This document shows, one piece after another, positions 1 to 5,918 of a stretch of DNA of 9,831 nt. How positions within the stretch are numbered: position 1 is the stretch's first letter; each line of letters opens with the position of its first letter. The stretch comes from Candidatus Merdimorpha stercoravium. Its GTDB lineage: Bacteria > Bacteroidota > Bacteroidia > Flavobacteriales > UBA1820. Location of the stretch: positions 1-9,831 of the forward strand of contig DVLY01000076.1 in the NCBI GenBank assembly GCA_018715295.1, given 5' to 3'. The translations under genes and the position numbers were made by a program. The notes beneath the pieces were generated by a model that worked only from the letters and a program-made list of their open reading frames with translations, made no database searches and was not told the origin of the DNA.

Positions 1-44
1 GGATGCAGGGACGGGTATGTTTTTCAGAAAGTGTGAAATGAGTA

Positions 45-377
45 TCAGAGAAAACCCAACTGGAGTTTTGCCTCGTCGCTCATCATGTCCTTGTCCCAAG
101 TCGGGTCGAATGTTACCTCGATCCGCACGCCGTTTACCTCCTCCATCGCCTTGATCTTTTCTTCGATCTCCTGCGGCAGGGATTCGATCATCGGGCAGTT
201 GGGCGTAGTCATGGTCATCAGGATGTACACCTCGCCCTTGTCGGACACTTCAATGTTGTAGATCAGTCCCAGTTCGTACACATCGACCGGGATCTCGGGG
301 TCGTATACCGTATGCAGCACGTCGATGACCCGATCGACGAGTGCTTCTTTCTGTTTTTCGTCCATTTTCGTTTTCAT
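45..377 (-). CDS. DUF59/MIP18-family iron-sulfur assembly protein (SufT-like)
   Basis: A 110-residue protein of the DUF59 (PaaD/MIP18/SufT) family, cytoplasmic factors linked to maturation or delivery of Fe-S clusters. Seen: the family signature YDPEIPVDVYELGLIY at residues 25-40, the TTPNCPM loop with conserved Cys61, and a C-terminal FDPTWDKDMM stretch (90-99) ending in LGFL. The length fits a stand-alone single domain. It is the last gene of the suf operon, 23 bases after sufE, a position common for this family in suf clusters, so a role in the same pathway is inferred. The open frame runs upstream into sufE, but homology begins at MKTKMDEK, so I start there. Met5 (start at 365) is a possible alternative; an AAAGG lies only 3 bases before the first ATG. 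The exact biochemical step is not settled for this family. Confidence 0.9.
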   Translation of the reverse strand: MKTKMDEKQKEALVDRVIDVLHTVYDPEIPVDVYELGLIYNIEVSDKGEVYILMTMTTPNCPMIESLPQEIEEKIKAMEEVNGVRIEVTFDPTWDKDMMSDEAKLQLGFL

Positions 378-400
378 GTGCCTTTTTTTGAGCGCCGAGG

Positions 401-838
401 TTATTTTTTCACGGACAAAGCCCCGGCGTAGAGTTTCATCTGGCGGATCATCTCGGAGAGCCCGTTGGCTCGGGTGGGCGAGAGGTGGGAGGACAGCCCG
501 ATGCGGTCGATGAACGACAAGTCGGCCTGTGCGATGTCCTGCGGGGTCTGTCCCGAGAGGACCCGCACCAGCAGGGAGATGATCCCTTTGGTGATGATGG
601 CGTCCGAGTCGGCCGTGAAGTCGATACGTCCTTGGTCGTTCAGGTGGGCAGCGAGCCATACCTGCGACTGGCATCCGCGGATCAGATGGTCTTCATCCTT
701 GTATTTCGCGTCGATCAAGGGAAGCGATTTTCCCAGGTCGATCAGGTAGGCGTATTTGTCCACCCACTCGTCGAACATGGAAAAGTCGGATTCGATCTCG
801 GCAATATTTTCTTCGATGGTTTTCATGGGTATCTGCAT
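401..838 (-). CDS. sufE: SufE, sulfur-acceptor partner of SufS
   Basis: A 145-residue cytoplasmic SufE. It accepts persulfide sulfur from the SufS active-site cysteine and passes it to the SufBCD scaffold. Seen: the hallmark loop LIRGCQSQVW with catalytic Cys56, the N-terminal helix region MFDEWVDKYAYLIDLG (21-36), and the C-terminal LSPTRANGLSEMI segment typical of SufE/CsdE. The length is normal for the family. It lies 10 bases after the sufS stop, so it is surely co-transcribed. Start uncertainty: Met5 (start at 826, MKTIEENIAEI) aligns better with relatives I know; neither start has a clear ribosome binding site. The family assignment is secure. Confidence 0.95.
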   Translation of the reverse strand: MQIPMKTIEENIAEIESDFSMFDEWVDKYAYLIDLGKSLPLIDAKYKDEDHLIRGCQSQVWLAAHLNDQGRIDFTADSDAIITKGIISLLVRVLSGQTPQDIAQADLSFIDRIGLSSHLSPTRANGLSEMIRQMKLYAGALSVKK

Positions 839-848
839 ACTGTTTTCG

Positions 849-2069
849 TTATCCCAGGAGCATCTCCCGGGCTTTTTGCGTCGCCTCGAACAGGCGGTCG
901 ATGTCCTGGAAGGTGTTGTAAACGGCCAGGGACGCCCGTACCGTGCCCGGTATTCCGTAGCGGTCCATCAGCGGTTCGGCGCAGTGGTGTCCGGTGCGTA
1001 CGGCAACCCCCTGGCTGTCCAGCAGCGTACCGACATCCGAAGGATGTGCACCCCGGAGGTTAAAGGAAAAAGCGCCCGATTTTTCCGGCGCGTTCCCATA
1101 GATGGTCAGGCCTTCGATGCGGCTCATTTTCTCGTGGAGGTAGGCCATCAATTGTTTTTCGCGCTGGTGGATTTGTTCCCGTCCCAGGGAGTCCATGAAG
1201 TCGATGGCAGCTCCCAGGCCGATAGCGCCTTCGATGTTGGGTGTCCCGGCTTCGAAACGGAACGGCAGGTCGGCATAGGTCGTCTTCTCGAAAGTAACCC
1301 GGCCGATCATCTCTCCCCCTCCTTGATATACCGGAAGTTTTTCCAGCAGGCTTTCCCGACCCCACAGCGCGCCGATACCCGTAGGAGCGTACATCTTGTG
1401 CCCCGAGAATGCGTAAAAATCGCACCCGAGGGCTTGGACATCCACTGGAAGGTGCGGAACGGCCTGTGCGCCGTCCACCACCACGACGGCTCCTGCGCGA
1501 TGTGCCAGGACGGTGATTTCGGCAATGGGATTGACCGTGCCCAGTACGTTCGATACGTGGGCGATGGCCACGATACGTGTGCGGGGGGTGAGCAGCGAGC
1601 GGTAGGCCGTCTCGTCCAGCAGGCCTTGTTCGGTTACCGGGATCACGCGCAGGTGGGCGCCGCTCGCTGCGCAGGCCAGTTGCCAAGGCACGATGTTGGA
1701 GTGGTGCTCCATCTGCGAGACGAGGATTTCGTCCCCGGGTTGCAGCAGATGGCCGTAGCCGGCGGCCACCAGGTTGATGGATTCGGTGGTGCCGCGGGTG
1801 AAGATGATCTCCCGGGCGGAAGGGGCATGGAGAAACCCGCGCACTTTTTCCCGGGCAGTTTCCATGGCGTCGGTGGCTTGTTGGGAAAGGGTGTGGACCC
1901 CGCGGTGGACGTTGGCGTTCTGGTAGCGGTAATAGCGCTCCACGGCGCAGATCACCTCTTCGGGTTTCTGGGTGGTGGCTCCGTTGTCCAGATAGGTGAG
2001 GGGATAAGCCCCGAGAGTGCGGGCCAGCAGAGGGAAACGTTCGCGGATGTTGTCCTGTATGGGTTCCAT
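849..2069 (-). CDS. sufS: SufS, PLP-dependent cysteine desulfurase (group II)
   Basis: A 406-residue desulfurase that converts L-cysteine to L-alanine and leaves a persulfide on its active-site cysteine for transfer to SufE. Seen: PLP Schiff-base Lys225 in SGHKMYAPTG, the histidine that stacks on PLP in QMEHHSNIVPW (119-129), Asp199 in VVDGAQA, and catalytic Cys363 in RTGHHCAEPLM. The short loop around this cysteine is the group II (SufS/CsdA) type rather than the IscS/NifS type. Key positions lie one residue from the E. coli SufS numbering, so the protein is full length. Its PLP-fold partners sufE and sufD flank it. The 77-base gap before it, with a promoter-like -7 box, suggests it may also be transcribed separately from sufBCD. 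Confidence 0.97.
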   Translation of the reverse strand: MEPIQDNIRERFPLLARTLGAYPLTYLDNGATTQKPEEVICAVERYYRYQNANVHRGVHTLSQQATDAMETAREKVRGFLHAPSAREIIFTRGTTESINLVAAGYGHLLQPGDEILVSQMEHHSNIVPWQLACAASGAHLRVIPVTEQGLLDETAYRSLLTPRTRIVAIAHVSNVLGTVNPIAEITVLAHRAGAVVVVDGAQAVPHLPVDVQALGCDFYAFSGHKMYAPTGIGALWGRESLLEKLPVYQGGGEMIGRVTFEKTTYADLPFRFEAGTPNIEGAIGLGAAIDFMDSLGREQIHQREKQLMAYLHEKMSRIEGLTIYGNAPEKSGAFSFNLRGAHPSDVGTLLDSQGVAVRTGHHCAEPLMDRYGIPGTVRASLAVYNTFQDIDRLFEATQKAREMLLG

Positions 2070-2088
2070 GTCGATGGGTCGTTAGCGA

Positions 2089-2113
2089 GCTTGCCCACCT
2101 CAAGGGGGCAAGC
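2089..2113 (-). promoter_or_regulatory. Dyad in the sufS leader
   Basis: An 8-base inverted repeat, GCTTGCCC / GGGCAAGC (arms 2089-2096 and 2106-2113), separated by 9 bases, 19 bases before the sufS start. It begins just where transcription would start from the TAACTTTG box at 2118-2125. It could be a repressor operator or an RNA stem at the 5' end. It is too far from any U tract to act as a terminator. The role is inferred only from position. Confidence 0.4.
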
Positions 2114-2117
2114 GGTA

Positions 2118-2125
2118 CAAAGTTA
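2118..2125 (-). promoter_or_regulatory. Putative internal promoter -7 box before sufS
   Basis: The minus strand reads TAACTTTG, an exact match to the Bacteroidetes -7 consensus TAnnTTTG, in the only sizeable gap of the sufC-to-DUF59 block. I see no TTTG or TTG at the expected -33 distance, so it is either weak or regulated. It would give sufS-sufE-DUF59 expression partly independent of the main operon promoter. Confidence 0.4.
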
Positions 2126-2126
2126 C

Positions 2127-2148
2127 GAAAAACCGGTGGGGGTTTTTC
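2127..2148 (-). other. Hairpin overlapping the sufD stop codon
   Basis: Perfect 8-base stem GAAAAACC / GGTTTTTC (2127-2134 and 2141-2148) with a 6-base loop; it includes the sufD stop codon. The minus-strand transcript leaves the stem with UUUUUC, so it may be a weak attenuator or terminator between sufD and sufS. The stem is largely A-U, and no U tract continues past it, so strong termination is doubtful. Confidence 0.35.
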
Positions 2149-2980
2149 AGGGGCGGAGCAAACGCTCGTCGAGGATTTTTTCCACCTCTCCCTTGAGCCA
2201 GTCGAGGTTGCGGAGGCCTTCGAGCGCTTCGTCCAGGAAGGAGCGCAGGAGCATCCGTCGTGCTATCGGCTCGGGGATGCCCCGGCTGCGCATGTAGAAC
2301 AGCGCGGCGGTGTCCAGTTGGCCGACGGTCGCTCCGTGTGAGCAGCGTACGTCGTCGGCGTAGATCTCCAGCTGTGGGTCGGATTCTACCCGGGCAGTGG
2401 GGGTGAGCAGGATGTTGTTGTTCTTTTGGTACGCCTGGGTTTTCTGGGCGTTCGGCTCGACGATGATCTTTCCGTCGAAAACGGCCTTGGCCGCTCCGCC
2501 GACGGCGTATTTGAAGGTCTGGTTGCTCTCTCCGAGGGGCTCTTTGTGGTACAGGCGGATGTGATTGCCGATGCGCTGCTCGCCGGTGGGCAGTGCCAAG
2601 CCGTAGAGGGCGGTGTGGCTGCCGCGGTAGCAGTCCAAGGTGTATCGGTTTTGCGAGTCTCCTCCGAGGATGAGGGTGGAGAGTTCCAAGGTGGCATCCG
2701 CTCCGATGGCGGCACTGTATTGGGTGTCGGCTCCCTGGGGGATGATCCGGATGTGCCGCAGGTGGGCTCCCGGGCCTATGGAGAGGGAGAACTGCACGTG
2801 GGCAGCCTCGGGGAGGATCTCCACTAGCGTGAGGTGGGTTCCCTCGGGGATTTCCAGTTGCGTGTCCTCTTCCGGGGCGGGTCGCCACACTATCGGGGCG
2901 CCCTGCTGAGGGTGCGCCTGGAGCAGCGAATCGACGACTTGTATCCCTTGGGGAAGGTCCGTGTCTTGTAAAAATGCCAT
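2147..2980 (-). CDS. sufD: SufD, compact form of the SufBCD scaffold subunit
   Basis: A SufD of 277 residues, against roughly 420-450 in most bacteria. SufD partners SufB in the SufBC2D complex, where the cluster forms at their interface. Seen: a beta-helix-like repeat region (about residues 35-210), the SufB/SufD core motif ESNQTFKYAVGG (151-162), SDPQLEIYADDVRCSHGATVG (200-220) with Cys213 and His215, which match the essential Cys358/His360 of E. coli SufD, and the C-terminal helices IARRMLLRSFLDEAL that bind SufC. The N-terminal helical region is missing. This is not a mis-set start: the ATG lies 10 bases after the sufC stop, and the frame meets a TGA at 3008-3010 inside intact sufC. No frameshift or decay is visible. 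It is therefore most likely a functional short variant. Confidence 0.9.
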   Translation of the reverse strand: MAFLQDTDLPQGIQVVDSLLQAHPQQGAPIVWRPAPEEDTQLEIPEGTHLTLVEILPEAAHVQFSLSIGPGAHLRHIRIIPQGADTQYSAAIGADATLELSTLILGGDSQNRYTLDCYRGSHTALYGLALPTGEQRIGNHIRLYHKEPLGESNQTFKYAVGGAAKAVFDGKIIVEPNAQKTQAYQKNNNILLTPTARVESDPQLEIYADDVRCSHGATVGQLDTAALFYMRSRGIPEPIARRMLLRSFLDEALEGLRNLDWLKGEVEKILDERLLRP

Positions 2981-2990
2981 GGTGTGGGAG

Positions 2991-3743
2991 TTAGTTTTCG
3001 TCCTTGATCAGCCAGTCGTAACCGCGTTCTTCCAGTTCCAGGGCCAGCGATTTGTCGCCTGTGCGGATGATGCGGCCTTTGTACAGTACGTGTACGTAGT
3101 CGGGCACGATGTAGTCCAACAGACGCTGGTAGTGGGTGATGACGATGGTGGCGTTTTCCGGCGACTTGAGCCGGTTGACGCCCGAGGCGACGATGCGCAG
3201 TGCGTCGATGTCCAGTCCGGAGTCCGTTTCGTCGAGAATGGCCAGACGGGGCTGGAGGGCGGCCATCTGGAAGATCTCGGCGCGTTTCTTTTCCCCTCCG
3301 GAAAATCCTTCGTTGAGGCTGCGGGAGAGGAACTGGGGGTCGAGTTCGACCAGGGCGGCTTTCTCCCGGATGAACTTCAGCAGTTCACCGGGAGGCATCT
3401 CGGGCAGGCCGAGGCTCTTGCGCTTTTCGTTGATGGCGGTCTTGATGAAGTTGTTCACGCTTACTCCGGGGATTTCTACCGGGTATTGGAACGAGAGGAA
3501 TATGCCGCGGTGGGCGCGCTCTTCGGGTGAGAGTCCGTCCAGGTCTTCTCCCAGGAAGGTGATGCTTCCGGCCGTTTTTTCAAACTTGGGATTGCCGGCG
3601 ATCACGGACGAGAGGGTCGATTTGCCGGAACCGTTCGGGCCCATGATGGCGTGTACTTCCCCGGGGCGTACCGTCAGGTCGATGCCTTTGAGGATTTCTT
3701 CGCCGTCTTCCACGCGGGCTTTGAGGTCTTTTATTTCAAGCAT
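2991..3743 (-). CDS. sufC: SufC, ABC-type ATPase of the SufBCD complex
   Basis: A 250-residue soluble ABC ATPase that powers conformational change in the SufB-SufD scaffold. Seen: Walker A GPNGSGKST (35-43), Q-loop Gln86 in FLSFQYPVEIPG, signature FSGGEKKR (147-154), Walker B LAILDETDSGLD (167-178) with Glu172, and switch His204 in VITHYQR. The ETDSGLDIDAL stretch and the FQYPVEIPGV segment are characteristic of SufC rather than of transporter ATPases. The length is normal. It sits 22 bases after the SMR gene and 10 bases before sufD; no independent promoter is visible, so it depends on transcription through the transporter gene. Confidence 0.97.
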   Translation of the reverse strand: MLEIKDLKARVEDGEEILKGIDLTVRPGEVHAIMGPNGSGKSTLSSVIAGNPKFEKTAGSITFLGEDLDGLSPEERAHRGIFLSFQYPVEIPGVSVNNFIKTAINEKRKSLGLPEMPPGELLKFIREKAALVELDPQFLSRSLNEGFSGGEKKRAEIFQMAALQPRLAILDETDSGLDIDALRIVASGVNRLKSPENATIVITHYQRLLDYIVPDYVHVLYKGRIIRTGDKSLALELEERGYDWLIKDEN

Positions 3744-3765
3744 GTTCGTTGGATTTTATTCTGTG

Positions 3766-4098
3766 TTATTGTACCGATGAGCGGGAAAAAAGGTGGATGA
3801 CCAGCACTCCGGCGATGATGAGTCCCATGCCGACGAGGGCGGCAAGGTCCGGTTTCTGGCCGAAGAACACCAGCCCCGAGAGGGTGATCAGCACGATGCC
3901 GACCCCGCTCCAGATGGCGTAGATGACTCCCATTTGCAGGTGCCGCATGGCCAGGCTGAGCAGGTAGAAAGACAGGGCGTAACCGGCTACCGTCAGCAGT
4001 GAGGGCACCAGGCGGGTGAATCCGTCCGAGGCTTTCAGGCAGCTGGTGGCAAAGACTTCGGCGAGGATGGCTCCGCCGAGCAGCAGGTATCTTTCCAT
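3766..4098 (-). CDS. emrE: EmrE-like small multidrug resistance (SMR) transporter
   Basis: A 110-residue inner-membrane protein with four hydrophobic segments (about 4-21, 33-50, 58-80, 85-105). It aligns with E. coli EmrE, as I recall that sequence, without gaps at the same length. Seen: Glu14 in AILAEVFATS, the proton- and drug-binding carboxylate, plus Tyr40, Tyr60 and Trp63 (YAIWSGVGIV) at the EmrE positions, and the FTRLVPS turn. SMR proteins work as antiparallel dimers that exchange protons for lipophilic or quaternary ammonium cations. The real substrate is unknown, and guanidinium or polyamine export cannot be excluded. The frame is open upstream to 4218, but homology and an AAGGA site 7 bases upstream fix this start. 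Its place between sufB and sufC is unusual; 22 bases separate it from sufC. Confidence 0.93.
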   Translation of the reverse strand: MERYLLLGGAILAEVFATSCLKASDGFTRLVPSLLTVAGYALSFYLLSLAMRHLQMGVIYAIWSGVGIVLITLSGLVFFGQKPDLAALVGMGLIIAGVLVIHLFSRSSVQ

Positions 4099-4105
4099 CT
4101 TTCTT

Positions 4106-4110
4106 TCCTT
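4106..4110 (-). promoter_or_regulatory. Ribosome binding site of the SMR gene
   Basis: The minus strand reads AAGGA with 7 bases to the ATG at 4098, inside an A-rich leader (about 4099-4160) with several A runs. It selects this start over the longer open frame. A Shine-Dalgarno this clear is rare in the window, which sets this gene apart from its suf neighbours. Confidence 0.6.
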
Positions 4111-4161
4111 TGTGCGTTTGGTTTCCCTTTTTTTTCGTTGTTCCCGTTTTTCGTTTTTTTT

Positions 4162-4216
4162 GGGGCGATCTCCCCAAGCATGCGCCGCGAAAGCGGCGCT
4201 GCGGCCCGAAGGCCGC
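4162..4216 (-). repeat. R2 repeat copy with paired GC hairpins, sufB/SMR junction
   Basis: Starts with a GGGGCGATCTCCCC dyad followed by AAGCATG. That block (GGGGCGrTCTCCCCAAGCrTG) recurs at 9772-9792 with two changes. Two stems follow on the coding strand: GCGGCC-UUCG-GGCCGC (4201-4216), with the ultrastable C(UUCG)G tetraloop, and GCGCCGC-UUUC-GCGGCGC (4182-4199). They lie 11 bases past the sufB stop in the 129-base gap. No U tract follows in the minus direction (an A run does), so a classic terminator is unlikely. A role in protecting sufB mRNA or dampening downstream expression is inferred. Confidence 0.65.
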
Positions 4217-4227
4217 AAATCCCTCGG

Positions 4228-5670
4228 TCAGCCTACGGAGCCTTCCAGCGATATTTCCAACAGTTTCTGGGCTTCGACGGCAAACTCCATCGGAAGCTTG
4301 GCCAGTACCTCGCGCGAGAATCCGTTGACGATCAGCGCGACGGCTTTTTCGGTATCCAGCCCGCGCTGGTTGCAGTAGAACAACTGGTCTTCGCTGATCT
4401 TCGAAGTGGTGGCTTCGTGCTCGACGGTGGCTGTGGGATTGGCGTTTTCGATCACGGGGAAGGTGTGCGCCCCGCAGCGGTCGCCCATCAGCAGCGAGTC
4501 GCACTGCGTGAAATTCCGCGCTCCGTCCGCTCCGGGAGCGATCTTGACCAGCCCCCGGTACGAGTTCTCGGAATGTCCGGCCGAGATACCCTTCGAGATG
4601 ATGGTGCTGCGGGTATTTTTCCCCAAGTGGATCATCTTGGTGCCGGTGTCGGCCTGTTGGTAGTTGCGGGTCATAGCCAGCGAGTAGAATTCCCCGACCG
4701 AGTCGTCGCCTTTGAGGATGCAGGAAGGGTATTTCCACGTAACGGCCGAACCGGTTTCGACCTGCGTCCAGGATATTTTGGAACGGCGGTGGCACAGCCC
4801 GCGTTTGGTGACGAAGTTGTAGATGCCGCCATTGCCGTCCTTGTCGCCGGGATACCAGTTCTGTACGGTGGAATATTTTATTTCGGCTCCGTCCAGGGCG
4901 ATCAGTTCCACGACGGCGGCATGGAGCTGGTTCTCGTCGCGCATGGGGGCGGTGCAGCCTTCCAGGTAGGAGACGTAGGAGTCCTGATCGGCGATGAGCA
5001 GCGTGCGCTCGAATTGCCCCGTCCCGGCTTGGTTGATGCGGAAATAGGTGGAGAGCTCCATCGGGCAGCGCACACCCTTGGGGATGTAGCAGAACGACCC
5101 GTCGGAGAAAACGGCCGCGTTGAGGGCCGCATAAAAATTGTCCGTATAGGGGACGACGCTGCCGAGGTATTTTTTCACCAGGTCGGGGTGCTTCTCGATG
5201 GCTTGGCTGATGGGCATAAAGAGGATACCCAGTTCGGCCAGGGTGTTCTGGAAGGTGGTGCGTACCGAGACCGAGTCCATCACCACGTCCATGGCTACTC
5301 CGGAGAGGACTTTCTGTTCCTCCAGCGGGATGCCCAGCCGGTCGAAGGTGCGCAGCAGTTCGGGATCGACCTCGTCCAGCGAATTGTGTTTGGGAGCTTT
5401 CTTGGGGGCGGAGAAGTAGCTGATCCGGTCGAAATCGGGACTTTGGTACTTCAGGTGCGCCCAAGTGGGTTCCTTCATCGTCTTCCAGTGGCGGAAGGCG
5501 CGCAGGCGGTATTCGGTCATCCAGTCCGGTTCGCTTTTGCGGGCGGAAATGGCGCGGACGATGTCCTCGTCGAGCCCTTGTGGGAAGGTGTCGGATTCGA
5601 TGTCCGAGTGAAAGCCGTATTTGTATTGCGACGACTCCTGGGTCAGGGAGTCCAGTATTTCTTTGCTCAT
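4228..5670 (-). CDS. sufB: SufB, Fe-S cluster scaffold subunit
   Basis: A 480-residue SufB, the subunit on which sulfur is received and the nascent cluster is built with SufC and SufD. Seen: the conserved segment FCYIPKGVRCPMELSTYFRI (193-212), EGCTAPMRDENQLHAAVVEL (237-256), and the C-terminal core with Cys390 (RNFTQCDS) and Glu417-His418-Glu419 (TVEHEATTS), which match E. coli Cys405 and Glu432-His433-Glu434. It ends in the family's typical FAVEAQKLLEISLEGSVG. The length is normal and no gap is visible. It is the first gene of the suf operon, with its own promoter about 60 bases upstream and a palindrome in its leader. The only ribosome-binding hint is a weak AGGCG, as usual in Bacteroidetes. 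Confidence 0.97.
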   Translation of the reverse strand: MSKEILDSLTQESSQYKYGFHSDIESDTFPQGLDEDIVRAISARKSEPDWMTEYRLRAFRHWKTMKEPTWAHLKYQSPDFDRISYFSAPKKAPKHNSLDEVDPELLRTFDRLGIPLEEQKVLSGVAMDVVMDSVSVRTTFQNTLAELGILFMPISQAIEKHPDLVKKYLGSVVPYTDNFYAALNAAVFSDGSFCYIPKGVRCPMELSTYFRINQAGTGQFERTLLIADQDSYVSYLEGCTAPMRDENQLHAAVVELIALDGAEIKYSTVQNWYPGDKDGNGGIYNFVTKRGLCHRRSKISWTQVETGSAVTWKYPSCILKGDDSVGEFYSLAMTRNYQQADTGTKMIHLGKNTRSTIISKGISAGHSENSYRGLVKIAPGADGARNFTQCDSLLMGDRCGAHTFPVIENANPTATVEHEATTSKISEDQLFYCNQRGLDTEKAVALIVNGFSREVLAKLPMEFAVEAQKLLEISLEGSVG

Positions 5671-5686
5671 AACGTCGGTCGCCTGG

Positions 5687-5705
5687 CGATAGCGTTTCGC
5701 TATCG
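5687..5705 (-). promoter_or_regulatory. Perfect palindrome in the suf operon leader
   Basis: CGATAGCG / CGCTATCG, an 8-base perfect inverted repeat with a 3-base centre. It lies 16 bases upstream of the sufB ATG and about 20 bases downstream of the expected transcription start. It is either an operator for a dimeric regulator of the suf operon or an RNA hairpin near the sufB initiation region. No regulator gene is in the window. The sequence is seen; the function is inferred. Confidence 0.55.
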
Positions 5706-5731
5706 TAGGGGGCAGGTTTGGTTAAGGGATA

Positions 5732-5763
5732 CAAATATAGCGAAAGGCGAGCGCAGCGGCAAA
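5732..5763 (-). promoter_or_regulatory. suf operon promoter (Bacteroidetes type)
   Basis: On the minus strand a -33 TTTG (5760-5763) is followed after exactly 20 bases by TATATTTG (5732-5739). Both boxes match the known Bacteroidetes primary-sigma consensus, TTTG then TAnnTTTG. Transcription should start near 5725, giving a leader of about 55 bases that contains the palindrome at 5687-5705. The -33 box and most of the spacer lie inside repeat R1 copy A. Confidence 0.75.
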
Positions 5764-5820
5764 TGGAAAACATTGTTTTCGCATTTGACGAATGCCGAGC
5801 CGCATCCTGTATTATGAAAA
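5743..5820 (-). repeat. R1 repeat, diverged copy A
   Basis: 78 bases related to the two copies at 9593-9764. The edge AAAGGCGAGCGCAGCGGC (plus strand), the GAAAAC/GTTTTC dyad and GCCGAGCCGCATCCTG are all kept. An 11-base stretch in the middle is replaced without length change, and the CCTGTTTT/AAAACAGG stem at the far end has decayed. It fills most of the gap between the pepT terminator and the suf promoter. Confidence 0.85.
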
Positions 5821-5852
5821 TATACGAAATTTGCCGGTGGGGGATGATAAGA

Positions 5853-5896
5853 AAAGCATAAAGCGAGGGGAGGTATCTCCCCTCACTTTATGCTTT
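5853..5896 (-). terminator. Rho-independent terminator after pepT
   Basis: A 20-base stem with a 4-base loop: arms 5853-5872 and 5877-5896, with one G-U pair in the minus-strand RNA (C against A, a mismatch, in the plus-strand RNA). The minus-strand transcript then continues with a short U-rich stretch (UUCUU). It starts 22 bases after the pepT stop. It separates the hydrolase-engB-pepT unit from the suf promoter. The G-U pair favours minus-strand use. Confidence 0.85.
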
Positions 5897-5918
5897 CTAC
5901 CCTGGCGAAGAGCAGGGC

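Noticed and set aside
1..44. Terminator or further gene after the DUF59 gene
   Set aside because: No stem with a U tract and no start or motif is visible in the 44 bases before the window edge.
756..2297. Long plus-strand open frame (513 codons) opposite sufS and part of sufD
   Set aside because: It lies antisense to a gene with complete catalytic motifs. The translation has no recognisable domain and looks like the low-stop shadow of GC-rich codon use.
4152..4175. T run followed by the GGGGCG...CTCCCC dyad as a terminator
   Set aside because: In the direction of transcription (minus) the stem is followed by A residues, not U. On the plus strand the T run precedes the stem.
3731..5773. 680-codon minus-strand open frame overlapping sufB and the SMR gene
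   Set aside because: It is frame-shifted against sufB; its Arg/Pro/His-rich translation is what an out-of-frame reading of GC-rich coding DNA gives.
4138..5817. Long plus-strand open frame (559 codons) opposite sufB
   Set aside because: Antisense shadow of SufB, which has all family motifs; no homology seen in the plus-strand product.
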